Assembly: GCF_019175385.1 (NCBI RefSeq) | Contig: NC_083339.1 | Span: forward strand, 50,520,282 to 50,584,281 | Source: Lycium barbarum | Lineage: Eukaryota > Streptophyta > Magnoliopsida > Solanales > Solanaceae | Length of the DNA: 64,000 bases | Direction: 5' to 3' | In this document: in pieces, positions 1 to 10,123 of the stretch | How positions within the stretch are numbered: position 1 is the first letter of the stretch | Layout: each line of letters opens with the position of its first letter | The notes under the pieces: generated by a model | Seen by the model: the letters and a program-made list of their open reading frames with translations, nothing else | Told to the model about the DNA's origin: nothing | Databases searched by the model: none | Program-made: the position numbers and the translations under genes

Positions 1-835
1 GCTCTTCCGCTGACTTGGCAAGAATTCTGAGATGCCTTCTTGAGCCGTTATATGCCACCCGAGTTGAGGCGGGCAAGGGTTGATAGGTTTCTTAACCTGC
101 AGCAGGGTAGCATGTCTGTTAGAGAGTATAGTGTGGAATTTGATTCTTCGGCCAGATATGCCCCTTCTATTGTGCAGGAAATGGAAGATAGAGTTCACCG
201 ATACGTGATGGGATTAGAGCCAGGGTTGCAGGAGGCTTGTATGGCAGTAGCGATGCAGCCAGGTATGGATATAGCTCGTATTCAGGCTTATGCTCAAGGG
301 TCAGAGGATCGTAGGCGCCAGCGAGAGGCTATATCAGAGCAGAGTAGTAGTCAGCCCAAGAGGGATAGGTCAGAGGGTCAGTATAGACGTTCCACTAGCG
401 AGAGCAGACCCAATATAGTGCAACTCTGTAGTTTCGAGGATCTCAGCGGGGTAGGGAGACTTTCCTTATGCAGGGACAGAGTTCTTCTTATGCATCGGCT
501 TCTCAGCAGCAGGTGGGGTCAGGGCAGGAGGTGATGCCCCCTGCTCGATGTGCGACTTGCGGGAAACGTCATGTAGGACAATGTCGTTAGGGTGTATGCT
601 ATACTTGTGGTGATCCGGGGCACTATGCTAGAGATTGCCCACAAAGAGTGGGTAATATTGTTCCTCAGAATTCGGTAGCAGCGTCGTCATCCTTAGTGTG
701 AGCCCCAGAGACAGGACTCCAGACTTCTTCCGGCAGAGGTAGAGCATCTAGCTCCAGTACTGGGCCACATCGTATCTACGCTCTAGGTGGGAGATCGGAT
801 CTAGAGACACCGCAGGATGCACCATCAGGTATACC
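1..835 (+). pseudogene. gag: gag fragment with zinc knuckle (chromovirus)
   Basis: Retrotransposon gag capsid region. The recognisable gag frame runs from about base 16 and contains PPELRRARVDRFLNL, VREYSVEFDSSARYAP and GMDIARIQAYAQG, which match the gag of element E (37930-38298). An in-frame TGA at 28-30 sits where the related protein has a sense codon, probably CGA. After about base 410 the frame shifts. A second frame then encodes two Cys/His motifs: CATCGKRHVGQC from 549, and CYTCGDPGHYARDC shortly after, a CX2CX4HX4C nucleic-acid-binding knuckle. A TAG separates the two. Homology stops near 835 before any protease DSG motif. The true start is outside the window. Not functional. Confidence 0.85.
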
Positions 836-1580
836 CTTCTTCAGACAAATTATTGATGGACTTAAGCTAAATACGAACTGTCCTTTATCACTATGACATG
901 ATGTATTACAACATAAGTTAGAATACAAGCATAGGGGTTAATGGGGTAAATCGAGAAAAAAGACTTAGTGAAACACTTAGTTGAAACCTTAAGGGGGAAG
1001 TGCCCATAGCATAGCAAGACCATAGCTATAAATCCAAACTAGGGTAAACGAATAGAAGACTACCTTTGATATGTAACCTTTTAGTTATTATAACATGATA
1101 CCGGCAGTATCACATCCCATATTTTCTTGCATTGGAAAGCGTGCGAGTTAAATGACAGTACTAACGAAGACGTGGTTATCCCACAAGCTTATAGGTTATT
1201 AGAGTAACGGGACGTATGCGTTGGACATGTTAGCAGTTAAAAAAAAGAAAAACAAGTTTCGTCAAGGGTTGAAATTTATGTGAATATGACTAAGCGCACA
1301 AGGAAGAAAGCAAGATTTCAACGGAAGAGCACGCAATACAACTGACAACGGACTACGAAGTAAGAAGAGAGAAAAGGCAATGACATGGAATTATTACCTC
1401 GGGAAGCAACAGAAAGAGGAGATATTATAGGAATGACTATGTAGAGATCTGGGATGCGTTATAATTAATTATAGCGAATCGACAAACGGAGAAGATATGT
1501 GAAGGGCATAAGCAAATAAGAGAACACTTGAGAAAGTACTGGGGGTTCAGGACCAGTTTAACATTCGAGGACGAATGTTC
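836..1580 (+). other. Purine-rich non-coding internal region of A
   Basis: About 750 bp between the gag fragment and the polypurine tract, with no ORF resembling pol. The plus strand is rich in A and G runs, like the long filler of B (7434-10105) and, on its own sense strand, the filler of H. I see no gene here. It probably replaced pol. Confidence 0.5.
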
Positions 1581-1595
1581 TAAAGGGGGGAAGGA
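1581..1595 (+). other. Polypurine tract of element A
   Basis: TAAAGGGGGGAAGGA directly precedes the LTR start TGTTATACCC. Upstream lies the box ACATTCGAGGACGAATGT, itself an inverted repeat, which recurs before the 3' LTRs of D, E and J. This is the plus-strand DNA synthesis primer. Confidence 0.85.
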
Positions 1596-3666
1596 TGTTA
1601 TACCCGTATATTTATACGTCGAAATATTCGCAAGCAAGTCGACTCAAATTAAAGACAGGATCATTTTCGGACACGAAATAGAAATCCTTAATTTTAAATT
1701 TTAATTAGAACATAAATTGTTTATAAAGTTTACTTAGTGTAAAAATATTATTGGAGATTAGGGACTAATTAATTGCGATTAGATTATTAATCAAGAATTA
1801 GTGATTAGTTAAATTAATTAAGATTAATTAATAATGTGGGCCCCACCCGATTTTTAAATAAAATAAAAAAAAAAGATGACACATAAGGGGGGGCACGTGT
1901 AGGGCTTGGGAGACTCACATATATGTATCGTCAAATGACTCATTTAATCACCATTCATACCTTAGTTGAATCAAGAACAAAGAGAAAGAAAGAATAGGAA
2001 AAAAAAACTCTCGGCCATGGATGCTTTGGCCGAGCATTGAGAGAGTGAAGGAGAAAAATTAAGGTTTCAAGGTGTTATACACATTCAAGGATTGCAACGT
2101 GAATTAATCCTTGGAGTCAAGTTGATTAAGGCAAGATTTAATCTTTTTTTTTTACACGTTTTGGAAGTGATTTAAACTTGTATAAATTGGTAAATGTGTG
2201 ATGAATGTAAGAAGTAGTATATGTTGATGTTGAAATGTAAATTGACTCGTGTAGGGGGATGCTTTAATTAGGCATGGTGAATTGATTTTTAAGGTTGTTG
2301 TTATCAGAGATTATATAGTAAAAGAATGAAAGAATTAGATAGTTAAGATTAAAGTTGGGTTGTTATGAACATGTTGTTATCCTTGTCTAGTTGAAAGGAA
2401 TGAAGATATGATTATGTCTATATGTTGTTGTTGGTATTTCTGTGTTAACAGGAGGGTAATTGGAAATTCGGGTTAGGCGAATATATAGGGGAAATGCTGC
2501 CCGATTTTCGTTAAATCTTTAACTAATGGAAAACATTAAACGAGAATGTATAAGCTAAAGAATAAGTTCTATAAAGAAATGGGCTACGGATTTATGAACT
2601 GGAAAATATAGTTACTGACGATAATGTTACCTTTATATTAAATAGGCTAAAAGAGCGACAAGGCGAACGGGTTTGCAAATAGTCGCTAACAAGTATGTAA
2701 AGCTAACCCTTCTTTCTTTTGGCATGGTCTTTATGAAACAAACAGATGACGTATATATGACTCCAGAGAAGCTCCTATTCTTAGAGCCACTAGGATGGCT
2801 AATGTCCTTGATTCTCATAACTTACTTTATTATGTGTCGATACGTATCTATGATATTCTTAAGCCGGAAGCGGCTTCCCGAAGGGGCCACCCTATCTAAG
2901 CCGGAAGCGGCTGCCTGAAGGGGCCATCATGACTACGCCGGAAGCGGCTGTCCGAAGGGACTATTGTGTTATTAACCGGAAGCGGCTATGAGTAGGATTC
3001 TATATTTATATTGTGTATGCTAGGATTTGTGTAAGGGACCACATGACATGGTTCAAAATGTTGTTCCAGGTTACTCCCGGGTTGCTTTCTAAACTTGCTT
3101 ACCGTTGCGCTTTTCCTTGTTTTACGATTCAGTACTTCCTTACATATTCAGTATATATTCCGTACTGACCCCCTTTCTTCGGGGGGCTGTGTTTCATGCC
3201 CGCAGGTTTAGGGATGCGGTTCGACAGTCCAGCTACCTCGGAGGAGTCAGCATTGAGAGTCAGACAGCTCCACTTGCTTCGGAGACTGTTCCTGTTTTGG
3301 TATAATTTTCTGTGTATATATTATGGGCATGACGGGGCCCTGTCCCGTCACTTATGCACGGACATACTCTTCTAGTAGTCTGCGAATAGCGTGGGTGTCA
3401 TGGATACTGTTTGGCCTTGCCGGCCATTATTTTGTTGTACAGATGTATCGGCAGCCTCGTTGGCTTGCATTGCGACACGTTACGTATATATAAATATGTT
3501 TTGAGATGTTTTGGGTTACAGGTCGACTTTGGTATTCTATTTACAGCTTTCGAACATAGTCAAATAAACCCTATTGAATGCCATGTTTGAGTACGGGTAA
3601 CATAAGTTGGGTGGTCAGGCAGGTTAAGCTCGGTCACTCGTCATGGCCCTAGGTTGGGTTGTGACA
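1596..3666 (+). repeat. 3' LTR of element A
   Basis: A 2071-bp LTR from TGTTATACCC to GTTGTGACA, with TG...CA ends. Internal landmarks are a block near 2490-2510 containing ATGCTGCCCGATTTTCG, a donor-like site near 2690, a 37-bp minisatellite (2863-3005), an adjacent hairpin pair (3169-3205; stem CCCCC/GGGGG, then CTGTG/CGCAG) and the palindrome GACGGGGCCCTGTCCCGTC (3331-3349). Short ORFs inside it are by-products of the LTR. GAATG directly after the LTR is a candidate target-site duplication, but its partner lies outside the window. Confidence 0.85.
2863..3005 (+). repeat. 37-bp minisatellite in LTR A
   Basis: Four units with the core CCGGAAGCGGCT begin at 2863, 2900, 2937 and about 2974, an exact 37-bp period. 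Each is followed by a CCCGAAGGGGCC-like stretch that degenerates in the last unit. Other LTR families in the window carry unrelated minisatellites at the same relative position. Confidence 0.9.
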
Positions 3667-3689
3667 GAATGTTTTTAAGGGGGGAATGA
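3667..3689 (+). other. Orphan polypurine tract before B's 5' LTR
   Basis: GAATGTTTTTAAGGGGGGAA-TGA nearly repeats the sequence just before B's 3' LTR (10101-10123, GAATATTTTTAAGGGGGGAA). A polypurine tract is not expected upstream of a 5' LTR. It implies that this LTR once also served as the 3' LTR of an upstream B copy, into whose polypurine region element A inserted. Confidence 0.7.
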
Positions 3690-6265
3690 TGTTACACCCC
3701 GTATCTTCAAAGAGCACTTATCAAATTTGAAACTTAAGCACGTTGAGTTAGGGTTAAGTAAAACTACTTTGGAATATAAGGAGCAAGCATTATTAAGTAT
3801 ATTTAATGAGTGAAGGATGTATATAAGGTATACCGGAAGGTTTTATAAGGAAATGAGTGGAGGAAATGGAGTAGTACGACTTTGGAGAAAGGATGGGTAA
3901 TGTTTTGTGTGAAAATTTTGGTCCAAATTGGATGGCGAATATCTCTTAGCATATGAAGTTTTTTAAGGTAAAACAAAATCCTAAAATGAATTTCGTCGAG
4001 TCTAGTTTCCAACGCAACAAACCGCTCGTCGATAGGACATCGGAGTAGAGAATTATGGACGTTACAAGTTCAGCTGACAGAGCAGAATCGCGTGCTACAG
4101 TAAAATGCTACAGCACCCGACCCGGATTTGACCCTTATAAAAAAGGGTAAGAACCCTCTTTTTCACCAGATTTTTCCCCAAAAATTCTAGAAATTTGAGA
4201 GAGAGAGACAGGGAAACAAAAAGTAAGCAATTTTCAAGTGACGGAGTATTAATCGAAGCTCGGATAAACGCATAGATGTGATTCTAGAATGGTTTTGCGG
4301 TAGATTCAAGGTGGATATTAAAGATATCGCTGTTTTAACAAAAATAAGGTATGAATCTCTCCTTATTAATATTACTTTTGGTTTAGTTACGAAGATAGAG
4401 TGATGAAATGGTTGTATAATAAAGTTGTTAGTTGAGAAATTGAACAAACATCGCGTGGGATGTTTTATGGAATATTTTGGTATTGATGATAATGTGTTGA
4501 TGTTGGTGCTGTTGTAGTTGTTGTTTTGTTGGTATTGTGATTTCGGGCTAGGCATATGAACAGGGGAGGTGCTGCCCGAATTTCGACAGATTATAAATGG
4601 ATTTATTTGAAGGACTAAGACAAGCGTATAACGATGTGTCTAGCGATTGTGTAAATCCGCTTAAATGTAGACTTACGAGCTTGGAAAAATAGGCGTAGCT
4701 AATAGGAGGTGGAACAGGTATGTTAAGGCTCGTCCCTTTCTTTCAAAGGCATGATTCCTATGTTATGATTTCATAAATGTTTCCATATCTTCCTTGTAAT
4801 CAAAAGTTAAAAGTCTAAGATTCCAAGGCATGATTCCCTTCCTGATAACCCGTAAATGTTTTCCAAAATGTCCGTATCTTTCCAAAACAAAGGTTTATGA
4901 TTTTGTAAGCTTTTATGACTATAACGACGGACATGTGTTTGTAATGAAAACGATGATATCAAGGATGAGAAGATGTCTATGATGATTATGATGAGAATGG
5001 CTTCATGATTTGGAAGTCTCAAGTTGTGGATTTAATATGAATATGAGAATATTGAGCGATTTCTTGATCCTCAATTATATTCCTTGGTAATGACTCTATT
5101 TTCTAAAGACTTCAAAGTGTACGAATTGACGCCTTATGAGATTTATGAACTTATTCTATGTTTTCTCTTAATGTTATTCTTCATTGATAGTCTCACCTTA
5201 AAATAATTGTTCCTTCAAGGTGAGATAGAGCGATGATGATTATTCCATAATATAATCGGAGTTTGCCGACCTTACGTCACTCCGATAGAGACATAACTTT
5301 CCTTGGGCTCTCCTGCATGCTGCTTACATGATATATGTATATGATACATGAACATGATATATGTACATGATGCATGAACATGATACATGTATATGAATAT
5401 GGGAAAAAGGGACGGAGCGCTATAGACGCGTATCCACCTGACAGTTGGTATTATATGACATGATATCATCCCGGACGCAGGATGCCCGGAAGTGGGACAT
5501 ATATGGCTAAATGGATCGGAGCCGATGCCTTGGGAACATGATATGTTCTATTTTCTCTATATATGAACAAGAAATGTTTGTCAAAGAAAGCTAAGCATGC
5601 ATGGCATCCGCCCTAAGAGGCACTCATATGTACAGGTTATTCTTTTATCTTATGATATGCCCTATATTTCCATTTTATTATTATTCATACTTTACATCCC
5701 TTACTATGTTACTATTCATGCCTTACATACTCGGTACATTACTCGCACTGACGTCCCTTTTTGTGGACGCTGAGTTCATGCCCGCAGGATAATGTAGCCA
5801 GTCGGACGATCCATCGCAGTAGGACCTCTTCTCAGCAGCACACAGTACGCTCCATTGATCCGGAGCTACAGTCCTTTTGGTATGCTATTCGGTTACGTAC
5901 ATATATGTGTACTGCAGGGCCTTGTCCTGTCATTTCTATAGTTTGTACTCCATAGAGGTCTGTAGACAGCGATGTGTAGTCGTGTTGTTATGCAGCCCTG
6001 TCAGCACTTATTTTGTTGTACAGTATATGTGTGTGGCGGCCAAATCGGCTCACGCTGTTATTGTCAGTGTTTTTGTTTATATGTATGCGTTGGCCGTGAG
6101 TTGCCGGTGCGGTGTCTTTTATGTTTATTGTTCGGGAGACAGTATTGCACAGTTACAGATTGTATATGGGCCCAGGATAGTCAGTGAGAAGTAAATGCAA
6201 GCACAGGAATGCTTGGCCAGTAGTGGTCGGGCATTTGTTACGGCCCATCGGTTTGGGTCGTGACA
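3690..6265 (+). repeat. 5' LTR of element B
   Basis: 2576 bp from TGTTACACCCCGTATC to GGGTCGTGACA. Modules in order: TATA box (4136), donor-like AAG/GTATGA (GT at 4349), a block near 4565-4600, donor-like CAG/GTATGT (GT at 4718), repeated ATATGTATATGATAC-type steps (5330-5400), a hairpin pair (CGTCC 5752-5756 with GGACG 5765-5769, then CTGAG/CGCAG) and CAGGGCCTTGTCCTG (5915-5929). It is about 67 bp longer than the 3' LTR, mostly because the 3' copy lost a segment around the TATA box. Confidence 0.88.
4136..4144 (+). promoter_or_regulatory. Putative TATA box of B's 5' LTR
   Basis: TATAAAAAA lies about 450 bp into the LTR, where the U3/R boundary of such long LTRs may fall. The matching part of B's 3' LTR (around 10530-10560) lacks about 70 bp including this motif, so only the 5' copy keeps it. 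The transcription start has not been mapped. Confidence 0.45.
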
Positions 6266-6486
6266 AAAGTGGTATCAGAGCAGTTCGTCCTAGGGATTGT
6301 CTACAGACCGTGTCCGGTAGAGTCCTGTTTATGGGTGTGAAGCTAGCTACACTTATAAACAGGAGGCTGCAGGGCATTTAGGAATCATTGACCTTCCCTT
6401 CTATCTTAGATTGTGCGATAGAGCCAGAGTCTAGGAAAGATTGCTTCTGACCTCTTTTCCTGTAGGTAGGCGTAGACTGACGAGAA
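6266..6486 (+). other. Primer-binding site and leader of element B
   Basis: TGGTATCAGAGC at 6270-6281, four bases after the LTR end, is complementary to the 3' end of plant initiator tRNA-Met and primes minus-strand synthesis. The following leader (AGTTCGTCCTAGGG..., then ATAAACAGGAGGCTGCAGGG and a GTGCGATAGAGC box) is shared with the leaders of E and in part H. It is non-coding and a candidate for the packaging signal. Confidence 0.85.
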
Positions 6487-6990
6487 ATGAAGAGATCAGC
6501 TTTAGATAGTGGGGGGTGCTAAGAAGGCCCCTAGAGTTTCTCCAGGACCCCAGGATCCAGGACCGAGCAGAAGGAGCCTCAGTTATTTTATTGAGACTGA
6601 TCCCTCGGAGGACCCAGTGATGATCCCCCAGAGTGCTTGACTCCCAGGGAGGAGGACCCCCCAGAGGACAGCTATGATACAGATCCGTCCGAGTATTCTT
6701 CTGGGACACCGGAAGAGGAGAATCCCGAGGCCGTGCCAGCTGCTCCTATGGCAGAGCACTACATCAGAACAGCCTCCCCGATAAGTGTTACGGATTACTC
6801 TACCCCTCTATCCTGGTCGTCGGTAAACCAGGAGTTGCCTGGTTATTTATATCCCTCAGACTCGGATGAGAGAGATGATGAAGGCCAAATGAGTAGATGG
6901 TGCCGATGGTGGGAAAATCTTGATGAAGAACACACTTCACCTTATAGTCCACCAGATCAGACCAGAGACCGATTGGGAACAGGTGTATGA
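6487..6990 (+). pseudogene. Acidic, proline-rich ORF of element B (unknown function)
   Basis: Starting at the ATG at 6487, right after the conserved leader, a frame of about 167 codons can be followed to the TGA at 6988-6990 if two one-base indels are allowed. One is an extra G in the GGGGGG run at 6511-6516. The other is a compensating change near 6615. The protein is rich in Asp, Glu, Pro and Ser in the middle (DPPEDSYDTDPSEYSSG) and has a Trp-rich segment near the end (RWCRWWENLDEE). I recognise no domain. It sits where gag begins in E but does not resemble E's gag start (MPPKKATAAQ). It could be an element-specific accessory protein or a captured host fragment. The two compensating shifts suggest recent decay of a once continuous frame. 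Confidence 0.5.
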
Positions 6991-7325
6991 GTCCTTATTG
7001 GAATTTCCTATGTATGTGCATTTGCTGTAGATTATTATTCAATAGCGGCGAGCGAAAATCCAAGGGCCAATCACCAAGTATTTACAAGTAACGGCGACTA
7101 AGGTGTTTTCGCTACCATTGGGAATCTGGAAATATAGGACGGAAAGTAGTCATATATATACAGATGAAAGGTGAATATTCAGAATTAAAAAGGCCAAAAT
7201 AGTAATTGTGTAGTGGGAAGAGTGAGAGACCTTTCTAATTCGGAGGGAGATGTGTTACGAGAATGTTTTGGAATCTGTTAAGACTTCAACTTGCTCTATA
7301 TTTTGTGGTGAAAGTCATGCGGTTA

Positions 7326-7433
7326 GGTATATCCGATCATACCAGCATTAACGCACCGGATTTCATCTGACTTTCGAGGTTAAGCGTGCTGGGGTGAGAG
7401 AAATACTAGGATGGGTGACCCTCTGGGAAGTGT
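7326..7433 (+). rRNA. 5S rRNA-derived sequence inside element B (relic)
   Basis: From 7335 to 7430 the sequence aligns without gaps to the plant 5S rRNA consensus I remember, about 80 of 96 bases by eye. It includes GATCATACCAGCA, GCACCGGAT, TTAAGCGTGCT and ACTAGGATGGGTGACC. The pol III internal-promoter region is largely kept: box A (GGTTAAGCGTGCTGGGGTG), the intermediate element and much of box C. The first bases and the 3' end (TGTACTAAAA rather than the closing 5S strand) do not match, so a folded 5S RNA is unlikely. It lies in the internal region, unlike Cassandra elements, which carry 5S in their LTRs. The stretch 6991-7325 before it has no gene. It may be a captured 5S gene or the head of a 5S-derived retroposon. 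Confidence 0.82.
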
Positions 7434-10105
7434 ACTAAAAGTCCTATAAATTTAGACATAAGACATAAATGAGAAGCTAGAGTAGCCTAAGGGAAATTAG
7501 AGTGTGCGGAGTGGTTGGATACCTTAAGAGGTCGCGTAGGCCGAGGCAGACTAGATCGGTGAAGAGAAAGAAGATGCATCATAGCTCCAGAATTAGGATG
7601 AGTTTAAGTAGCGTTTGGAAATACCTTGCAAGCGAGGCGTTAGAAAATGTACATATGTATGCATATCATATCCCATTTATGGCTGTATCAGCCGGTATGT
7701 GTATCCCAGCAACTGGAGTTGCGGTATCTTGAAGGCATTAATCGAACAGGGTAATAAAGTTCAAGTGACAAAAGAACGTTACCAGGTAAGCTGATGCTAT
7801 TTTCACTACAAGTTAGGCTTGGAGAGCTTTAATGTAATGACATCTGGAAAAGAAAGAAAGTTAAAATATGGAAGGTAAGGAGATCAAAGTGTTGAAAAAG
7901 TAAAAAGTAAGAAACATGAGTGAGCGAAACCTCCGAGAGAGACGACGGGCAAAGCGCGAGACTATTTGGGTAAACATTCAAAGGTAGGCATGTGAAAGGG
8001 ATAAAGTGTGGTAGTATAGAACAAAAGAGGAATGGTGGGGTTCGAGAATCGAATTCGATAAGTGGGGCCAAAGGGATAGTGGCCACGACAAGGAATGTGA
8101 ATTAAGAGAAAGAATGATTAAGCCTTGCAACGATGCTAAGAGATTTTCAACTCTTGAGAGGTATATAAGAGGAGAAATGGGTAGTCATATTGACATGGTG
8201 GCCTCGGACATGGAGGAGTTCTCTTAAAGGGATGACTTAAGAATAGAACGGATTTGCACGTTTAAAGGAATATTTCACGAACTTCAGAGCCGATACCATA
8301 AATAACAAGAGAAGAAAGGTGCTCGAGGAGGAAAAAACCCAAGAAAGGTTAAGGATAAAAGTAGGAAAGGTATACTAATGGGTTGGTCGAAGGAAGAGTA
8401 GAGCATTTAGGAGTAAATTAACTGGAAATCTTTAACCATAGGAGTAAGAAGGATACTTTAACGAGTTGGCAGTAGGAAACCGATTACTTATCGAGGAAAG
8501 AACGAGGATGATGAGTCGACACAATTGATTAGAAAATTAATGACATGGAATAAGAATTTATGTGAAGACAGAAAGATTCGATCATAGAGGAAATGTCAGG
8601 AACGTGCATGGAAGACTACCCGGCCGTAGCATCATAAAGATAGATAAAGGTTCAATGAACGAGGATAGAGAGAGTGTAAACTGTAAGAATTTTGTGCTAA
8701 AAGCAAAAGTAGCAGGACGCTCGAAAAACTTGGAGGCACAGCTGCGACATAAACGCGTAGTTAAGAAGGATTATGAGTAAGTGTGCTAAGCGGGCGAAAG
8801 GCCTAGTAGTGGATAGAAGAGTATGGAAATGTTGAAAAACAAATGAATGAAATGATGTTATAGACATAAATGGAAGAAGAACTCAAGATAAGAAGAATTC
8901 TAGATATGTTATAAGCAATGTCGGGAATAGAAAAACGTGGAGTAAGGTATAATCGAAGACTTCATAAAGGACGTGGTGAATCTCGATGTCCCCATTAACT
9001 TGCGGGTCCGGAAAATTGTTAGTCATAAAAAAAACAGAGGCGTAAAAATACGGAAAAGAAGGCATCGAAATTGGATCTAACCCTTATAAGTATTTCGATT
9101 AGATACAAGACTGTAACTAGCAAGAAGATAGACAAGTCAGACCATACGATGACGGAACCCCGGCCCTAAGAAGATCATGAAGGACGGCAGATAATTATCG
9201 AAGACGACGGTTAATCGAAGGCTATGGGTGTTTAAGGACCTCCTTAATAAGGGGGTAAGAACATACTAGACTTGAAAGGAGTTATGACGTTTCAAGCCCC
9301 AGAAAAGCAGATTTATTAGCTCAGGGCCAGAGTTCGAGGCGTATTGGCATATCGGGATGGTAACGGAACTAAGTAGAAATGAATTGACAATAAGTGTACC
9401 ATAAGGCAGACATAGGGAGAAAGTATGGTAGATAACTCAAGAGAGCACTTTACGCCAAAATGAATTACGATATTTTTAGACCATGATTTGAATCTCTCGT
9501 ATCGGGCCAAAATTGTTCCGTACCTAAGTATGCAGTGACATGCCCTAAAGGGTAATGAAAAGATCAAGAAAGGTCTCCAAGCTAAATTTAAAAAGGGTGT
9601 TAGAGAGGATGGCGAACCCAAAGAACGCTTGGGATGACAATGGCAACTATAATAAAAGGAACAACGATTGGTAGTTTGGAAATTTTTTAAGGAAAGAAAG
9701 AACACTGCTCCTATGAATGGAAATAAAAGAGTTCATCGGATATTGGAAAACAGTTCATGGACCACTAATTATACTGAACATGAGAGCATATGCTATGGAA
9801 TTATATGAACCGTCAACGTGAAGTTATGCCCAACTACAATTGTAAGAAAGACACACCGAAAAGCCAACATGGAAAAGCTTTGGCATGGCAATTCAAGACT
9901 ACCATAATGTACATGTACATAAGGACAAAGAAGTGAAAGAAGATGACTGAAGGCAATAAAAGAGCTAAGAAAGAATGAGAAGAGACTGACCCAAGTTATA
10001 GTTTAAGCAAATTGTAATTGGACCCTAAAGGAAAAAAAATATTTGTTCTAACGAATCAAATATGGTGTCGTGGGTTGGCAATACTGCAACATTCGAAGAC
10101 GAATA
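7434..10105 (+). other. Purine-rich non-coding interior of element B
   Basis: About 2.7 kb without a credible gene. Short ORFs (for example 7502-7732 and 8562-8780) have no recognisable domain and low-complexity Lys/Arg/Glu composition caused by purine richness. Polypurine stretches such as AAGAGAAGAAAGG recur on the plus strand, the sense strand of the element. Similar sense-strand bias appears in A and H. It may be a spacer that gives the RNA a packageable length. Confidence 0.6.
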
Positions 10106-10123
10106 TTTTTAAGGGGGGAAGGA
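10106..10123 (+). other. Polypurine tract of element B
   Basis: TTTTTAAGGGGGGAAGGA ends directly at the 3' LTR start TGTTACACCCC (10124). The upstream ACATTCGAAGACGAAT is the family's conserved box. Confidence 0.88.

Larger units (their letters stand above)
1..3666 (+). mobile_element. Element A: Ty3/gypsy derivative lacking pol (3' part)
   Basis: The window opens inside gag of a plus-strand Ty3/gypsy element. A decayed gag is followed directly by about 750 bp of purine-rich non-coding DNA, a polypurine tract and a 3' LTR. No protease, RT, RNase H or integrase lies between gag and LTR, so pol has been deleted or replaced. The LTR closely resembles the LTRs of element E, for example in a shared block around 2450-2510, so A is probably a gag-retaining deletion derivative of that family. 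The 5' LTR would lie left of the window. The element ends at TGACA (3662-3666), immediately before a polypurine-like fragment that belongs to a B-type element. Confidence 0.8.

Noticed and set aside
5877..6194. Cys/Val/Tyr-rich ORFs in both B LTRs (5877-6194 and 12336-12561)
   Set aside because: Present in both LTRs simply because LTRs are copies, in several frames, with no recognisable domain and no ATG context of note.
6270..6281. tRNA-like sequence near LTRs
   Set aside because: Only the 12-base complement of tRNA-Met is present (primer site), not a tRNA gene. I saw no tRNA gene in the window.
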